Part shown: one piece after another, positions 54,271-64,000 of the stretch
How the letters are laid out: every line of letters starts with the position of its first letter
How positions within the stretch are numbered: the stretch's first letter is position 1
DNA from: Limnohabitans sp. Jir61
GTDB lineage: Bacteria > Pseudomonadota > Gammaproteobacteria > Burkholderiales > Burkholderiaceae_C
Direction: 5' to 3'
NCBI RefSeq assembly: GCF_003063545.1
Contig: NZ_NESD01000001.1
Location: forward strand, 868,001-932,000
Length of the DNA: 64,000 nucleotides
Notes under the pieces: model-generated
What the model was told of the DNA's origin: nothing
Seen by the model: the letters and a program-made list of their open reading frames with translations, nothing else
The model's database searches: none
Made by a program: the position numbers and the translations under genes

Positions 54271-57200
54271 TTATGACTGGGCCTCTGCCGCCTTGGTCAC
54301 AGGAGCGGTGGGTGTGCCAAGTGAACGCAACACATCGCGCACCATTTGCGCACGGGCTTGTGGTTCAGGCAGCTCGCGCTCAATACGCAAGCGGTCGTTG
54401 CCCGCCAGTTTGATGTGCTTGTTTTTTTGCACCAGCTCGATGATGCGCATGGCGTCAAACGGTGGGTTGGGCTTGAAGCTGATGTGGGTCACACCAGGTG
54501 CAGCGTCCACCTTGGTCACACCATAGCTGCGGGCTTGCACGCGCAGGCGGTGCACGTCGATAAGGGTTTGCGCTTGCGCAGGCAGTTTGCCAAAGCGGTC
54601 CACGATTTCTTCCAGCAGCGCATCGATTTGATCGCCCGTTTTTGCAGTGGCTAATTTTTTGTAGAACGACAAGCGCAGGTGCACATCACCGCAATAGTCG
54701 TCGGGCAGCAGGGCGGGGGCGTGCAGGTTGATTTCGGTGGTGGCGCTCAAGGGGCTGAGCAAGTCTGGCTCTTCGCCGTTCTTCAACGCACGCACAGCCT
54801 CAGACAACATTTCGTTGTAGAGCTGAAAGCCCACTTCGAGCATGTTGCCGCTTTGGTTTTCGCCCAGCACTTCACCCGCGCCACGAATTTCAAGGTCGTG
54901 CATGGCGAGGTAGAAGCCTGATCCGAGCTCTTCCATTTGTTGAATGGCATCCAAGCGCTGCGAGGCTTGCTTGGTCAGGCCTTGTGTGTCTGGCACCATG
55001 AGGTAGGCGTAGGCTTGGTGGTGGCTGCGACCCACGCGGCCACGCAGCTGGTGCAGCTGGGCCAAACCAAACTTGTCAGCGCGGCTCATGATGATGGTGT
55101 TGGCGCTGGGCACGTCAATGCCAGTTTCGATGATGGTGGAGCACAGCAGCATGTTGTAGCGCTGGGCCACGAAGTCGCGCATGACACGTTCGAGTTCGCG
55201 TTCAGGCATTTGGCCGTGGGCCACGGCAATGCGGGCTTCGGGCAGCAGCTCTTCCAGTTGTGCGCGACGGTTTTCAATGGTGGCCACATCGTTGTGCAAG
55301 AAATAGCACTGGCCGCCACGTTTGAGTTCGCGCAACACGGCTTCACGAATCACGCCGTTACCTTCGTTGCGCACAAAGGTTTTGATGGCCAGACGGCGTT
55401 GGGGTGCAGTGGCGATGACGCTTAAATCGCGCAGGCCTTCGAGGGCCATGCCGAGCGTGCGCGGAATAGGCGTGGCGGTGAGCGTGAGCACATCCACCTC
55501 TGCGCGCATGGCTTTCATGGCTTCTTTGTGACGCACACCAAAGCGATGCTCTTCGTCGATGATGAGCAGACCCAGGTCTTTGAACTTGACCGACTCGCTG
55601 AGCAGCTTGTGCGTGCCCACCACGATGTCGACTTGGCCTTCAGCCAAACCTTTGGCGGCAGCGGTGATTTCTTTGGCCGAGCGAAAGCGGCTCATCTCGG
55701 CAATTTTGATGGGCCATTTGCTGAAGCGGTCTACCAAGGTTTGGTAATGCTGCTCGGCCAACAAAGTCGTGGGGGCCAAGAAGGCCACTTGCTTGCCGCC
55801 GGTGACGGCTACAAAGGCAGCGCGCAGGGCCACCTCGGTTTTGCCAAAGCCCACATCGCCACACACCAAGCGGTCCATGGGGCGAGGGCTGATCATGTCT
55901 TGCATGACGGCGTGGATGGCTGCACGTTGGTCGGCGGTTTCTTCAAAGCCAAAGTCGTTGGCAAAGGTTTCGTAGTCTTGCGGCGAGTAGCGGAAGGGGT
56001 GGCCAAGCCGCGCGGCGCGGCGGGCGTAGATGTTCAGCAGCTCGGCGGCAGCATCACGCACTTGTTCGGCAGCGCGGCGTTTGGCTTTGTCCCACTGGGA
56101 CGAGCCGAGCTTGTGGAGTGGTGCTTCGTCGGCACTGACGCCTGTGTAGCGGCCAATCAAATGCAACTGGCTTACTGGCACATAGAGCACGGCGTTGTCA
56201 GCGTATTCGAGGTGCAAGAACTCTTGCAGCGCGGGTGTGCCGTCGGCGTTCTTCTCGCCCAAGTCCATGTTGATCAGGCCGCGGTAACGGCCAATGCCGT
56301 GGGCGTTGTGCACCACGGGGTCGCCCAAGTTGAGCTCGGACAGGTCTTTGATCAGCGCTTCGACATCGCTGACTTGTTCTTGTTTCTTGCGGCGGCGCGT
56401 GGTTGCACCGACTGCAAACAGTTCGGTCTCGGTAATCAGGTCGAGGCCAGCTTCGGTCCAGCTAAAGCCAACTTGCAATGCGGCGGTGGCAATGCCGATT
56501 TTTTCGGCGCTGCCTTCGAACTCTGCCAGCGAATCAAACGCGGGCGGGCTGACGTTGGACGAGCGCAAGAAGTCGAGCAAGCTTTCGCGGCGGCCATCGC
56601 TTTCGGCCAAGATGAGCAAGCGATTGGCTGTTTTGCTAGCGTGCGCTTGCAGCTTTTGCAGCGGGTCTGCCGCACCGCGCACCACGGTGAGGTCGGGCAG
56701 GGTTTGGGCAAATGCGTTGTCGATCACGTCTGTGACGTGCGGGCGCAGCGTAAATTGCGCGTAGCTGTTGGCCGATGCATAGAACTGCTCGGCGCTTAAA
56801 AACAAATTGGCAGGTGGCAACGCAGGGCGCTCTGGGTCGCCCTGCACCAAACGATAGCGGTCTTGCGTGTCTTGCCAAAAGCGTTGGAACACGGGTTCTA
56901 AGTCGCCGTGTAGCACCACCGTGGCCGATGTGCCAAGGTAGTCAAACACCGTAGCGGTTTCTTCAAAGAACAAAGGCAGGTAGTACTCAATACCTGCGGT
57001 GGCGACGCCGTTGCCAATGTCTTTGTAGATGCGGCTCTTGGTAGGGTCACCATCGAGCATTTCGCGCCAACGGTTGCGAAACAGCGCACGCGCGGCATCG
57101 TCCATTGGGAACTCTCGTCCCGGCAACAAGCGCACTTCGGGCACGGGATAGAGGCTGCGTTGGCTGTCGGGGTCAAAGGTGCGGATGGAGTCGATTTCGT

Positions 57201-57756
57201 TGTCAAACAAATCGACGCGGTAGGGCACGAGTGAGCCCATGGGGAATAGGTCAATCAAGCCGCCACGCACCGCGTATTCGCCCGGGCTGACCACTTGCGT
57301 GACGTGGGTGTAGCCCGCCAGCGTGAGCTGTGATTTGAGCTTGGCTTCGTCCAGCGCCTGCTTGACTTTGAAATGGAAGGTGTAACCCGCCAAGAAGGCA
57401 GGCGGGGCTAAGCGGTAAAGCGCGGTAGTGGCTGGAATCAGCACCACATCGGCGTCACCCTGCGAGATGCGCCACAAAGTGGCCAAGCGTTCGCTAATCA
57501 GGTCTTGGTGCGGGGAGAAGCTGTCGTAGGGCAGCGTTTCCCAGTCGGGGAAGAGTACGCAGCGCAAGTCGGGGGCGAAGAACGCCATTTCGTCTTGCAG
57601 GCGTTGGGCATCGACCGCATCGGCAGTGATGATGGCGACACGTTGTTGTTTGGCTTTTTCGCGTGCGCCCAGCTGAGCGAGCAGCAATGCGTCCGCAGAG
57701 CCGACAGGGCGGGGCATGGCAAATCGTTTGCCGGGACTCAAAGAGGGCAGGTGCAT
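54271..57756 (-). CDS. mfd: Transcription-repair coupling factor Mfd
   Basis: 1161-residue Mfd. The order is UvrB-like N-terminus, RNA polymerase interaction domain ([18 protein letters not shown]), then an SF2 translocase with Walker [13 protein letters not shown] and the DEEH box ([16 protein letters not shown]). TRCF and C-terminal domains follow. It removes stalled polymerase and recruits UvrA. First gene of the operon with the CbiM-like gene and serB. Confidence 0.97.
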   Translation of the reverse strand: MHLPSLSPGKRFAMPRPVGSADALLLAQLGAREKAKQQRVAIITADAVDAQRLQDEMAFFAPDLRCVLFPDWETLPYDSFSPHQDLISERLATLWRISQGDADVVLIPATTALYRLAPPAFLAGYTFHFKVKQALDEAKLKSQLTLAGYTHVTQVVSPGEYAVRGGLIDLFPMGSLVPYRVDLFDNEIDSIRTFDPDSQRSLYPVPEVRLLPGREFPMDDAARALFRNRWREMLDGDPTKSRIYKDIGNGVATAGIEYYLPLFFEETATVFDYLGTSATVVLHGDLEPVFQRFWQDTQDRYRLVQGDPERPALPPANLFLSAEQFYASANSYAQFTLRPHVTDVIDNAFAQTLPDLTVVRGAADPLQKLQAHASKTANRLLILAESDGRRESLLDFLRSSNVSPPAFDSLAEFEGSAEKIGIATAALQVGFSWTEAGLDLITETELFAVGATTRRRKKQEQVSDVEALIKDLSELNLGDPVVHNAHGIGRYRGLINMDLGEKNADGTPALQEFLHLEYADNAVLYVPVSQLHLIGRYTGVSADEAPLHKLGSSQWDKAKRRAAEQVRDAAAELLNIYARRAARLGHPFRYSPQDYETFANDFGFEETADQRAAIHAVMQDMISPRPMDRLVCGDVGFGKTEVALRAAFVAVTGGKQVAFLAPTTLLAEQHYQTLVDRFSKWPIKIAEMSRFRSAKEITAAAKGLAEGQVDIVVGTHKLLSESVKFKDLGLLIIDEEHRFGVRHKEAMKAMRAEVDVLTLTATPIPRTLGMALEGLRDLSVIATAPQRRLAIKTFVRNEGNGVIREAVLRELKRGGQCYFLHNDVATIENRRAQLEELLPEARIAVAHGQMPERELERVMRDFVAQRYNMLLCSTIIETGIDVPSANTIIMSRADKFGLAQLHQLRGRVGRSHHQAYAYLMVPDTQGLTKQASQRLDAIQQMEELGSGFYLAMHDLEIRGAGEVLGENQSGNMLEVGFQLYNEMLSEAVRALKNGEEPDLLSPLSATTEINLHAPALLPDDYCGDVHLRLSFYKKLATAKTGDQIDALLEEIVDRFGKLPAQAQTLIDVHRLRVQARSYGVTKVDAAPGVTHISFKPNPPFDAMRIIELVQKNKHIKLAGNDRLRIERELPEPQARAQMVRDVLRSLGTPTAPVTKAAEAQS

Positions 57757-57814
57757 TGGGGTAATTCTAGAATGGGGGCTGAGCTTTCTATTTGCTGAGG
57801 CTCAAACCTACTCA

Positions 57815-58525
57815 ATGCCCTTACATACCCACAGCCCTCTTCGTTTTTTTGCCGTCATTCCTTGCGCAGGCTTTGGCAGCCGCGCGGGTACGGCCATGCC
57901 TAAGCAATACCAAGCCATTGCAGGCCTGCCCATGGTGGTGCACACGCTCAAAGCTTTTGCAGGCGTGCAGCGTATGGCCAAAGGTGTGCTGGTGTTGGCC
58001 CCTGATGATGTGCACATGGATGGCGTGCTGGCCGCGCATCCGCAATCCTTGTTTGAAACATCGCACACCGGTGGAGCGACTCGGGCAGAGAGCGTGTTGG
58101 CGGGCTTGCGTGAACTGGTGAAGCAGGGCGCACACGAGACAGATTGGGTGCTGGTGCATGACGCTGCGCGTTGCTTGGTGACGCCTGAACAAATCAACGC
58201 ATTGATAGACGCATGCCAAGACGATTCCGTGGGTGGCTTGCTGGCCCATAAATTAGCCGATACCTTGAAGGCTGAAGCTAATGGCCGCGTGGCCCAAACG
58301 GTGGATCGGTCGGACAAGTGGTTGGCGCAAACACCGCAGATGTTTCGTATTGGCGTGTTGTTGAATGCCCTAGAGCACGCTGGTGCAGCCGTGACGGATG
58401 AAGCCAGTGCCATCGAAGCAATGGGCTTGAGCCCGCTGCTCGTGCCAGGTAACGCGCAAAACTTCAAGGTGACCTACCCCGAAGACTTTGCTTTAGCCGC
58501 TGCTATTTTGAATTCGCGTCAATGA
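57815..58525 (+). CDS. ispD: 2-C-methyl-D-erythritol 4-phosphate cytidylyltransferase
   Basis: 236-residue IspD with the CTP-binding start [20 protein letters not shown] and [14 protein letters not shown] isoprenoid pathway. The ATG at 57815 gives a normal length; the frame is open upstream into the mfd control region. Divergent from mfd, 58 bp apart. Confidence 0.95.
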   Translation: MPLHTHSPLRFFAVIPCAGFGSRAGTAMPKQYQAIAGLPMVVHTLKAFAGVQRMAKGVLVLAPDDVHMDGVLAAHPQSLFETSHTGGATRAESVLAGLRELVKQGAHETDWVLVHDAARCLVTPEQINALIDACQDDSVGGLLAHKLADTLKAEANGRVAQTVDRSDKWLAQTPQMFRIGVLLNALEHAGAAVTDEASAIEAMGLSPLLVPGNAQNFKVTYPEDFALAAAILNSRQ

Positions 58526-58551
58526 CGCATGCTCGATTGAAAGAACACACG

Positions 58552-59034
58552 ATGACCGTACCCTCATTTCGAATTGGTGAAGGCTGGGATGTGCATGCGC
58601 TGGTGGAAGGCCGCCCGCTGATGTTGGGTGGTGTACGCATTGAGCACACACATGGCTTGCTAGGCCACTCGGATGCCGATGTGCTGCTGCATGCGATTAC
58701 CGATGCTTTGTTGGGTGCTGCAGCGCTGGGTGATATTGGCAGGCACTTCTCAGACACAGATGCCGCCTACAAAGGTGCAGATTCTTGGGTGTTGCTGCAA
58801 AAGACTGCTGAGATGGTGCGTGCCGCAGGTTTTCAGATTGGCAACATCGACAGCACCGTGATTGCGCAAGCGCCTAAGTTGGCAGTGCATATGCCAGCCA
58901 TGTGCCAACGCATTGCTGAGGCACTAGAGATTGATGTGTCTCGTGTGAACGTGAAGGCGAAGACAGCCGAAAAAATAGGCCCTGTGGGACAGGGCCTAAG
59001 TATGGAAGCACGCGCTGTGGCGTTACTTTATTGA
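58552..59034 (+). CDS. ispF: 2-C-methyl-D-erythritol 2,4-cyclodiphosphate synthase
   Basis: 160-residue IspF. The metal ligands are Asp13 and His15 (GEGWDVHAL) and the later His in [12 protein letters not shown]. The C-terminus has [14 protein letters not shown]. It acts two steps after IspD. The start is ambiguous: 58552 has GAAAG eight bases before and gives the standard length, while the ATG at 58522 overlaps the ispD stop (ATGA) and would add ten residues. Confidence 0.94.
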   Translation: MTVPSFRIGEGWDVHALVEGRPLMLGGVRIEHTHGLLGHSDADVLLHAITDALLGAAALGDIGRHFSDTDAAYKGADSWVLLQKTAEMVRAAGFQIGNIDSTVIAQAPKLAVHMPAMCQRIAEALEIDVSRVNVKAKTAEKIGPVGQGLSMEARAVALLY

Positions 59035-59444
59035 TTGCTAGGAGGTTTAGGCCCTAAGGCTGCTAAACCTTCGACCACTTCGCGCACCACACGACGGTGT
59101 TCGGGTTGTAACGCGAAGTAGCGAGAAATCAACTGCTGATCCACCAAGTTGATGCGCTCGTCGGTCAAGGCCTCATCCGCAGGACGGGGTGGTGGCGTAC
59201 CAAAGAGCAACCCCTCTGGTGAAATCTTGAGCCACTTTGACAAGACCAAGAGTTTGTCTTGCTTGGGGATGGACACACCCATGAGCCAATTGCGTGCAGC
59301 GTGAGACGAAATTCCCTCTCCCCAGTAGCGCAAGTTGAACTCGTTCGCGACCACAGTTGCAGAAACCCGGACGCCTGCATCTTTGAGAGCGGCACGAAAA
59401 CGATCTGCAAATTTGCTTGTTTCTTTTGGGTAGGTTTGTGTCAT
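59028..59444 (-). CDS. HTH transcriptional regulator (XRE-like)
   Basis: 138-residue protein. The N-terminal half has a helix-turn-helix region ([45 protein letters not shown] in outline, about residues 28-72), and the C-terminal half is helical. No close named family comes to mind. It overlaps ispF convergently by seven bases. Its AT-rich upstream region carries inverted repeats, which suggests autoregulation. Confidence 0.75.
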   Translation of the reverse strand: MTQTYPKETSKFADRFRAALKDAGVRVSATVVANEFNLRYWGEGISSHAARNWLMGVSIPKQDKLLVLSKWLKISPEGLLFGTPPPRPADEALTDERINLVDQQLISRYFALQPEHRRVVREVVEGLAALGPKPPSNQ

Positions 59445-59458
59445 ACCTAGAAGGTAAG

Positions 59459-59542
59459 AGAGATTTGCCCTTCGTGTTGTAATTGTAAGTAAAAAAATAT
59501 TAACTAATAAGATATAAGCACTACAAAATAAGGCAAATCTCT
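59459..59542. promoter_or_regulatory. Widely spaced 11-bp inverted repeats around the HTH-gene promoter
   Basis: AGAGATTTGCC (59459-59469) and GGCAAATCTCT (59532-59542) are perfect inverted copies separated by 62 bp of very AT-rich DNA. They flank the region where the HTH gene promoter must lie. Confidence 0.45.
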
Positions 59543-59551
59543 ATATATTTT

Positions 59552-60334
59552 TTACTGCGCGGTCCAACCGCCATCCATATTCCAAGCCACACCGCGCACG
59601 TTGTTAGCAGCTTTGGAGCAAAAGAATACCGCCAACTCACCCAGCTCTTCTGGGGTGGTGAATTGCATAGAGGGTTCTTTTTCGCCCAATAGCAACTTGA
59701 TGGCTTCATCGTTAGAGATGTTCAGGGCAGCTGCCTTGGCATCCACTTGTTTTTGAACCAAGGGGGTGAGCACCCAGCCCGGGCAGATGGCGTTGCAGGT
59801 CACGCCAGTGGTGGCATTTTCCAGCGCTGTTACTTTTGTTAAACCCACGATGCCGTGTTTGGCGGCCACATAGGCAGACTTTTGTGCAGAGCCAACCAAG
59901 CCATGAATAGATGCCACGTTGATGATGCGGCCCCAGTTTTGTTTTTGCATATAGGGCAAAGCCAAGCGTGAGGTGTGGAAAGCGCTGCTGAGGTTGATGG
60001 CGATGATGGCGTCCCAACGCTCTACTGGAAAGTCCTCGACCGAAGCCACATGCTGAATACCTGCGTTGTTCACCAAGATGTCCACACCACCAAAAGTGTC
60101 AGCAGAAAATTTCATCATGGCTTCAATGTCTGAAGCTTTGCTCATATCCGCGCCGTGGTAAGCCACTTTGACGCCCAAGGCTGTTACTTCGGCCTTGGGG
60201 CCTTCGACGTCACCAAAGCCGTTGAGAATGATGTTTGCGCCTTGATGAGCCAAGGCTTTGGCAATACCCAAACCAATGCCACTGGTGGAACCGGTGACCA
60301 AAGCTGTTTTACCGACGAGTGTGCGTTCTGACAT
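59552..60334 (-). CDS. bdhA: 3-hydroxybutyrate dehydrogenase
   Basis: 260-residue SDR. It has GSTSGIGLGIAKAL (cofactor), NNAGIQHVASVEDFP, the catalytic Ser and Tyr in INVASIHGLVGSAQKSAYVAAKHG, and the ending FCSKAANNVRGVAWNMDGGWTAQ. This is the classic BDH sequence. It oxidises 3-hydroxybutyrate from PHB to acetoacetate with NAD. The start at 60334 has GGAG nine bases upstream; a five-codon longer ATG start is less likely. Confidence 0.95.
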   Translation of the reverse strand: MSERTLVGKTALVTGSTSGIGLGIAKALAHQGANIILNGFGDVEGPKAEVTALGVKVAYHGADMSKASDIEAMMKFSADTFGGVDILVNNAGIQHVASVEDFPVERWDAIIAINLSSAFHTSRLALPYMQKQNWGRIINVASIHGLVGSAQKSAYVAAKHGIVGLTKVTALENATTGVTCNAICPGWVLTPLVQKQVDAKAAALNISNDEAIKLLLGEKEPSMQFTTPEELGELAVFFCSKAANNVRGVAWNMDGGWTAQ

Positions 60335-60396
60335 TTTTGAAAACTCCATGCATTACGATGAGAAACCTATAGACATTATGCGGTTTTGCGGCTTAC

Positions 60397-62592
60397 ATGA
60401 AACATAACGGAGAAACGCAGCGCGCCTCGCTCTTGAGCGCCTCGCTGCAAGATTTGCCAGATCAGCCTGAGGCGCTGACGCGGGCGCGCGCCTTTGCGCA
60501 GCCTTTGCTGATGGGCGCGACGCTGGATACGGGCGAAGACGTCTTGGCGCACGCAGATGCGACAGCTCAAATTTTGAGTGTGATTGGCGGCTCTGAGGCT
60601 ATGCAAGCCGCTTGCTACTTGGTGTACGCCGCAGAGTATTTGCAAAAGCCAGAAGAGGTGATTGCCAAAGCGTTTGGCCCAAGCTATGCGGAGTTATCCA
60701 GCGAAACCTCGCGGTTGATCCGTGTGCAGCGCCAAGCGCGCGCTGTGGCAGCTGAATCGCAAGTGGCAGCTTTGCAAACCGAGAACGTGCGCAAGATGTT
60801 GCTGGCGTTTTCGCGTGATTTGCGTGTGGTGCTGCTGCGCTTGGCGTCACGTCTGCAGACCTTGCGCCACTATGCCGCTAGCAAGTTGCCAGTGCCGCAC
60901 AGCTTGGCGTATGAGTCTTTGCATGTGTTTGCGCCATTGGCCAATAGGTTGGGGATATGGCAAATCAAATGGGAAATGGAAGATCTGTCTTTCCGCTTCC
61001 TTGAGCCCGAGACCTACCGTGAAATTGCAAAGCTGCTCGACGAGAAACGTGTGGAGCGCGAGAACTACATGGTGCAGCTGCGCGAAAGCCTAGCGGCTGA
61101 CTTGAAAGCCCAAGGCGTCATAGCGCAAGTGGCAGGGCGACCCAAACACATCTACAGCATTGTGAAAAAAATGCGCGGTAAGTCGCTGGACTTTTCACGT
61201 GTGTTTGACGTGCGTGCTTTGCGCGTCGTGGTCCCTGCGGTGCACGATTGCTACGAGGCGCTGAGCATGGTGCACACCCAGTTCAACCCCATTGATTCTG
61301 AGTTTGACGATTACATCGCCAAGCCCAAATCAAACGGCTATCAGTCCTTGCATACAGTGGTGCGCGATGCACAAGGCCGCCCGATTGAAATTCAAATCCG
61401 AACGCAAGAGATGCACGATCACGCCGAGCACGGTGTGGCCGCGCACTGGGCGTACAAAGAAGCGGGCACCAAAGGCTATGCGGGGGTGAGCGCCTCTGGC
61501 GATTACGACGCCAAGATTGCTGTGCTGCGCCAACTCTTGGCGTGGGAGCGCGAGCTGTCGGCAGATGCGCAAAGCCAAGCCACCACCGATGCGCTGAGTG
61601 ACCGCATTTATGTGCTCACTCCAGATGCTGCCGTGGTCGAGCTGCCTCAAGGCGGCACACCGATTGACTTTGCCTACACCTTGCACACCAATCTCGGTCA
61701 CCGTTGCCGTGGTGCGCGCGTGGATTGCGTGATGGTCCCCCTGAATACGCAGCTGAAAAACGGCCAGACGGTGGAAGTGAGCGCCATTAAAGAGGGCGGT
61801 CCTTCGCGTGACTGGCTCAACCTTGAATTGGGCTTCTTGGCCAGCTCACGTGCGCGTTCGAAGGTGAGGGCCTGGTTCAACGCCCAAGCCATGCAAGAAA
61901 CCGCGGCCAAAGGACGCGAGGCTGTAGAAAAGCTCTTGCAACGCGAAGGCAAAACAGCGATGAAGCTGGACGACTTGGCTTCGCAGCTGGGCTTCAAGTC
62001 AGCCGAAGCCTTGTTTGAGTTGGTGGGTAAAGACGAGTTTTCGCTGCGCAACATTGAAACATTGCTCAATCCCCCCGCCGCGCCGATGGTGGCGGATGAC
62101 TATGTACGTCTGAAGAAGGCCAAGACCAACGACAAAGCCTCTAAAAGTGGTGTGTTGGTAGTGGGCATTGATTCGTTACTCACGCAACTCAGCAAATGCT
62201 GCAAGCCCGCGCCGCCTGATGAGATTCGTGGTTTTGTGACGCGTGGCAAAGGCGTGAGCATTCACCGCGCTGATTGCGGCAACTTCCGTCAAATGGCGCT
62301 GCGCAGTGGTGACCGTGTGATTGAGGTGGACTGGGGCCAGTCGGCTTCGGCGCAAGCCTTGGTTTATCCCGTGGATGTGAACATCGAGGCCTTGGACCGT
62401 CAGGGCTTGCTGCGCGACATTTCGGAAGTCTTTGCCAAGGAAAAGATGAACGTGATTGGCGTGCAAACCCAGTCAGTGAAAGATTTGGCGTGGATGACCT
62501 TCACCGTTGAGGTGGGCGATTCACGCCGCTTGCAAAAGGTCTTGGGCTTGGTCAAAGAGGTTCGTGGTGTTAGGACGGCGAAACGTCGCTGA
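60397..62592 (+). CDS. relA: (p)ppGpp synthetase RelA
   Basis: 731-residue long RSH protein. The order is a degenerate HD domain (about residues 45-170; the His-Asp pair is absent), synthetase, TGS, helical/zinc-finger (CCKPAPPDEIRGFVTRGKGVSIHRADC) and ACT. The synthetase has the acidic EFDD of monofunctional RelA rather than the RxKD of SpoT. It responds to uncharged tRNA on ribosomes and makes the stringent alarmone. A tRNA-Val gene follows. Confidence 0.95.
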   Translation: MKHNGETQRASLLSASLQDLPDQPEALTRARAFAQPLLMGATLDTGEDVLAHADATAQILSVIGGSEAMQAACYLVYAAEYLQKPEEVIAKAFGPSYAELSSETSRLIRVQRQARAVAAESQVAALQTENVRKMLLAFSRDLRVVLLRLASRLQTLRHYAASKLPVPHSLAYESLHVFAPLANRLGIWQIKWEMEDLSFRFLEPETYREIAKLLDEKRVERENYMVQLRESLAADLKAQGVIAQVAGRPKHIYSIVKKMRGKSLDFSRVFDVRALRVVVPAVHDCYEALSMVHTQFNPIDSEFDDYIAKPKSNGYQSLHTVVRDAQGRPIEIQIRTQEMHDHAEHGVAAHWAYKEAGTKGYAGVSASGDYDAKIAVLRQLLAWERELSADAQSQATTDALSDRIYVLTPDAAVVELPQGGTPIDFAYTLHTNLGHRCRGARVDCVMVPLNTQLKNGQTVEVSAIKEGGPSRDWLNLELGFLASSRARSKVRAWFNAQAMQETAAKGREAVEKLLQREGKTAMKLDDLASQLGFKSAEALFELVGKDEFSLRNIETLLNPPAAPMVADDYVRLKKAKTNDKASKSGVLVVGIDSLLTQLSKCCKPAPPDEIRGFVTRGKGVSIHRADCGNFRQMALRSGDRVIEVDWGQSASAQALVYPVDVNIEALDRQGLLRDISEVFAKEKMNVIGVQTQSVKDLAWMTFTVEVGDSRRLQKVLGLVKEVRGVRTAKRR

Positions 62593-62596
62593 AGTC

Positions 62597-62605
62597 TGCT
62601 ATACT
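62597..62605 (+). promoter_or_regulatory. Extended -10 promoter for tRNA-Val
   Basis: TGC-TATACT, an extended -10 element just past the relA stop and 18 bp before the tRNA. No convincing -35 is present, which is usual for extended -10 promoters. Confidence 0.5.
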
Positions 62606-62623
62606 TTCAGCTTCGAACAATGT

Positions 62624-62700
62624 AGGCGCGTAGCTCAGTTGGTTAGAGCACCACCTTGACATGGTGGGGGTCGTTGGTTCGATTCCAATCGCGCCTACCA
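62624..62700 (+). tRNA. tRNA-Val (anticodon GAC)
   Basis: A 77-base cloverleaf with encoded CCA. The acceptor AGGCGCG pairs with CGCGCCT. The D arm is GCTC-AGTTGGTTA-GAGC, the anticodon stem CCACC/GGTGG encloses TTGACAT, and the T arm has TTCGATT. The GAC anticodon reads valine codons GUC and GUU. Confidence 0.97.
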
Positions 62701-62714
62701 TATTGTTCCCCGTC

Positions 62715-62755
62715 AAGCCCGGCACTGTTTGAACAGTACTGGGCTTTTCTTTTTC
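62715..62755 (+). terminator. Terminator after tRNA-Val
   Basis: AAGCCC...GGGCTT closes an inner ACTGTT-TG-AACAGT stem and is followed by TTCTTTTTC. It ends the tRNA transcript before phaR. Confidence 0.85.
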
Positions 62756-62771
62756 AACGGGAGCTGACTTC

Positions 62772-63218
62772 ATGAGCAGCAAAAAATCAAACACTTCAGA
62801 TGACACGCAAGACCGCGTGATCAAGAAGTATCCCAATCGCCGCTTGTATGACACCGCGTCATCCATCTATGTGGCCTTGGCAGATATCAAGCAACTGGTG
62901 ATGCACAACACCCCGTTTCGGGTGGTCGATGCCAAGTCGGGGGAAGACCTGACGCGTAGCATCTTGTTGCAAATCATCTTGGAGCATGAGTCGGAAGGCT
63001 CACCCATCCTGACCGAACAGGTCTTGGCCAACATCATTCGCTTTTATGGGCATTCGATGCAGGGTTTCATGGGCTCTTACCTTGAGAAGAACGTGCAAAC
63101 GTTCATGGACAACGTGCCGCAGCTGCCCATCGTGCCCACACTGGTGAGCAGCTATGCCGAACAATTGCAAAAACAAACCGAACACATGATGGATGTGATG
63201 GGGCTGAACCGTAAATGA
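62772..63218 (+). CDS. phaR: Polyhydroxyalkanoate synthesis repressor PhaR
   Basis: 148-residue PhaR with the DNA-binding start ([28 protein letters not shown]) and the PHB-accumulation domain after it. It represses phasin genes until PHB granules titrate it away. A candidate site lies before phaP at 39194-39212. Its stop overlaps the rimO start (ATGA). Confidence 0.95.
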   Translation: MSSKKSNTSDDTQDRVIKKYPNRRLYDTASSIYVALADIKQLVMHNTPFRVVDAKSGEDLTRSILLQIILEHESEGSPILTEQVLANIIRFYGHSMQGFMGSYLEKNVQTFMDNVPQLPIVPTLVSSYAEQLQKQTEHMMDVMGLNRK

Positions 63219-64000
63219 CTGAAGTAATGAACGTACCAAAAGTTGGCTTTGTGAGCTTGGGCTGTCCCAAGGCTTTGACCGACTCCGAATTGATCTTGAC
63301 GCAACTCAGCGCCGAGGGCTATCAAACCTCTAAAACTTTTGCTGGCGCTGATTTGGTCATCGTCAACACCTGCGGCTTCATTGATGATGCGGTGAAAGAG
63401 AGTCTAGACACCATTGGCGAAGCTTTGGCCGAAAACGGCAAGGTCATCGTGACCGGTTGCCTAGGCGCACGCCAAGCCGAAGGCGGTGCCAACTTGGTGA
63501 TGGAAATGCACCCCAGCGTGTTGGCCGTTACTGGCCCACATGCCACGCAAGAGGTGATGGATGCGGTGCATGCGCATTTGCCCAAGCCGCACGACCCATT
63601 CATCGACTTGGTACCCAATAGCTTTGGTGAAGCGGGCGTCAAGCTCACGCCCAAGCACTATGCGTATTTGAAAATCAGCGAAGGCTGCAACCACCGTTGC
63701 ACGTTTTGCATCATCCCGTCCATGCGCGGTGACTTGGTAAGCCGCCCGATTGGTGATGTGCTCAAAGAAGCGCGTGCTTTGTTTGAAGGCGGCGTGAAAG
63801 AGCTGTTGGTCATCAGCCAAGACACATCGGCCTACGGTGTGGATGTGAAGTACGTGACTGGTTTCTTTGACGGTCAACCCATCAAGATGCGCACCTTAGA
63901 GCTGGCGCAAGCCTTGGCCAAGTTGGCTCAAACCTATGGCGCGTGGGTGCGTTTGCACTATGTGTACCCATACCCCAGCGTGGATGACATCATCCCGCTG
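63215..64000 (+). CDS. rimO: Ribosomal protein S12 methylthiotransferase RimO, N-terminal part
   Basis: The first 262 codons are visible and the frame runs off the window. It has the MTTase N-terminal domain with cluster cysteines ([22 protein letters not shown]) and the radical-SAM CxxxCxxC (CNHRCTFC). It methylthiolates an Asp of ribosomal protein S12. The start overlaps the phaR stop by four bases. Truncation is only the window edge. Confidence 0.95.
   Translation, partial: MTEVMNVPKVGFVSLGCPKALTDSELILTQLSAEGYQTSKTFAGADLVIVNTCGFIDDAVKESLDTIGEALAENGKVIVTGCLGARQAEGGANLVMEMHPSVLAVTGPHATQEVMDAVHAHLPKPHDPFIDLVPNSFGEAGVKLTPKHYAYLKISEGCNHRCTFCIIPSMRGDLVSRPIGDVLKEARALFEGGVKELLVISQDTSAYGVDVKYVTGFFDGQPIKMRTLELAQALAKLAQTYGAWVRLHYVYPYPSVDDIIPL

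Noticed and set aside
55528..56799. Long open frame of about 423 codons on the plus strand
   Set aside because: It lies entirely antisense to mfd, and its residue make-up is that of a reverse-complement shadow with no domain; mfd is intact.
63215..64000. rimO as a truncated pseudogene
   Set aside because: The frame is intact with all cluster cysteines; it simply continues past the window edge.

Overview
The window reads as a continuous piece of a betaproteobacterial chromosome, most likely Burkholderiales/Comamonadaceae (a Limnohabitans- or Rhodoferax-like freshwater bacterium is my best guess). The reasons are the pmd/lig-type protocatechuate 4,5-cleavage gene order, an Arg32-type EF-P next to its rhamnosyltransferase EarP, a RpoD with a long Lys/Ala-rich N-terminus, two phasins plus PhaR and 3-hydroxybutyrate dehydrogenase (polyhydroxybutyrate metabolism), and a moderate GC content. 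Coding density is very high. No IS element, prophage, CRISPR array or rRNA operon is visible, and there is one tRNA (Val-GAC). No gap between genes exceeds 300 bases.

Region 1 (1-32050) is catabolic. It opens with the end of a ligI-ligA-ligB-ligC operon (protocatechuate meta cleavage). Next come a small four-cysteine protein, a phasin, an acyl-CoA synthetase and an ECHDC3-like crotonase. Two KstD-like flavoproteins follow (one fused to a NIPSNAP domain), with an AroE-like NAD dehydrogenase, an IclR regulator and a DSD-like TIM barrel. A PcaR/PobR-type IclR regulator diverges from a five-gene branched-chain-type ABC transporter (liv), which ends in a Gfo/Idh/MocA gene. After a second Gfo/Idh/MocA gene, a TauE permease and a TetR regulator comes a TRAP transporter (dctQMP). 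It is followed by a type II dehydroquinase, a second noncanonical AroE, a two-gene (split) QuiC-type 3-dehydroshikimate dehydratase and an aldo/keto reductase. The region closes with a BLUF photoreceptor, a LysR regulator and a second ligAB pair. Read together, alicyclic hydroxy acids such as quinate and shikimate would be imported, oxidised, dehydrated to protocatechuate and cleaved at the 4,5 bond.

Region 2 (32068-41458) is mostly housekeeping: rpoD and dnaG, an HSD10-type dehydrogenase under a LiuR-like palindrome, a patatin lipoprotein, a phasin with a PhaR-like site, and the start of a long plus-strand operon (HDAC-like, thioesterase, nitroreductase).

Region 3 (41478-64000) continues that operon with pncB, an antiporter, a hydroxyacid dehydrogenase, rmuC and an MFS transporter. 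It then holds a LOG protein, earP-efp, uvrC, an inward-rectifier K+ channel, the mfd/CbiM-like/serB operon, ispDF, an HTH regulator, bdhA, relA, tRNA-Val, phaR and the 5' part of rimO, which runs off the window.

The most unusual content is in region 1. It includes a QuiC enzyme split into swapped-order genes, and two AroE homologues that share altered substrate motifs and NAD-type acidic residues. It also has KstD-like dehydrogenases beside them, and a flavoprotein-NIPSNAP fusion that a one-base homopolymer change could explain.
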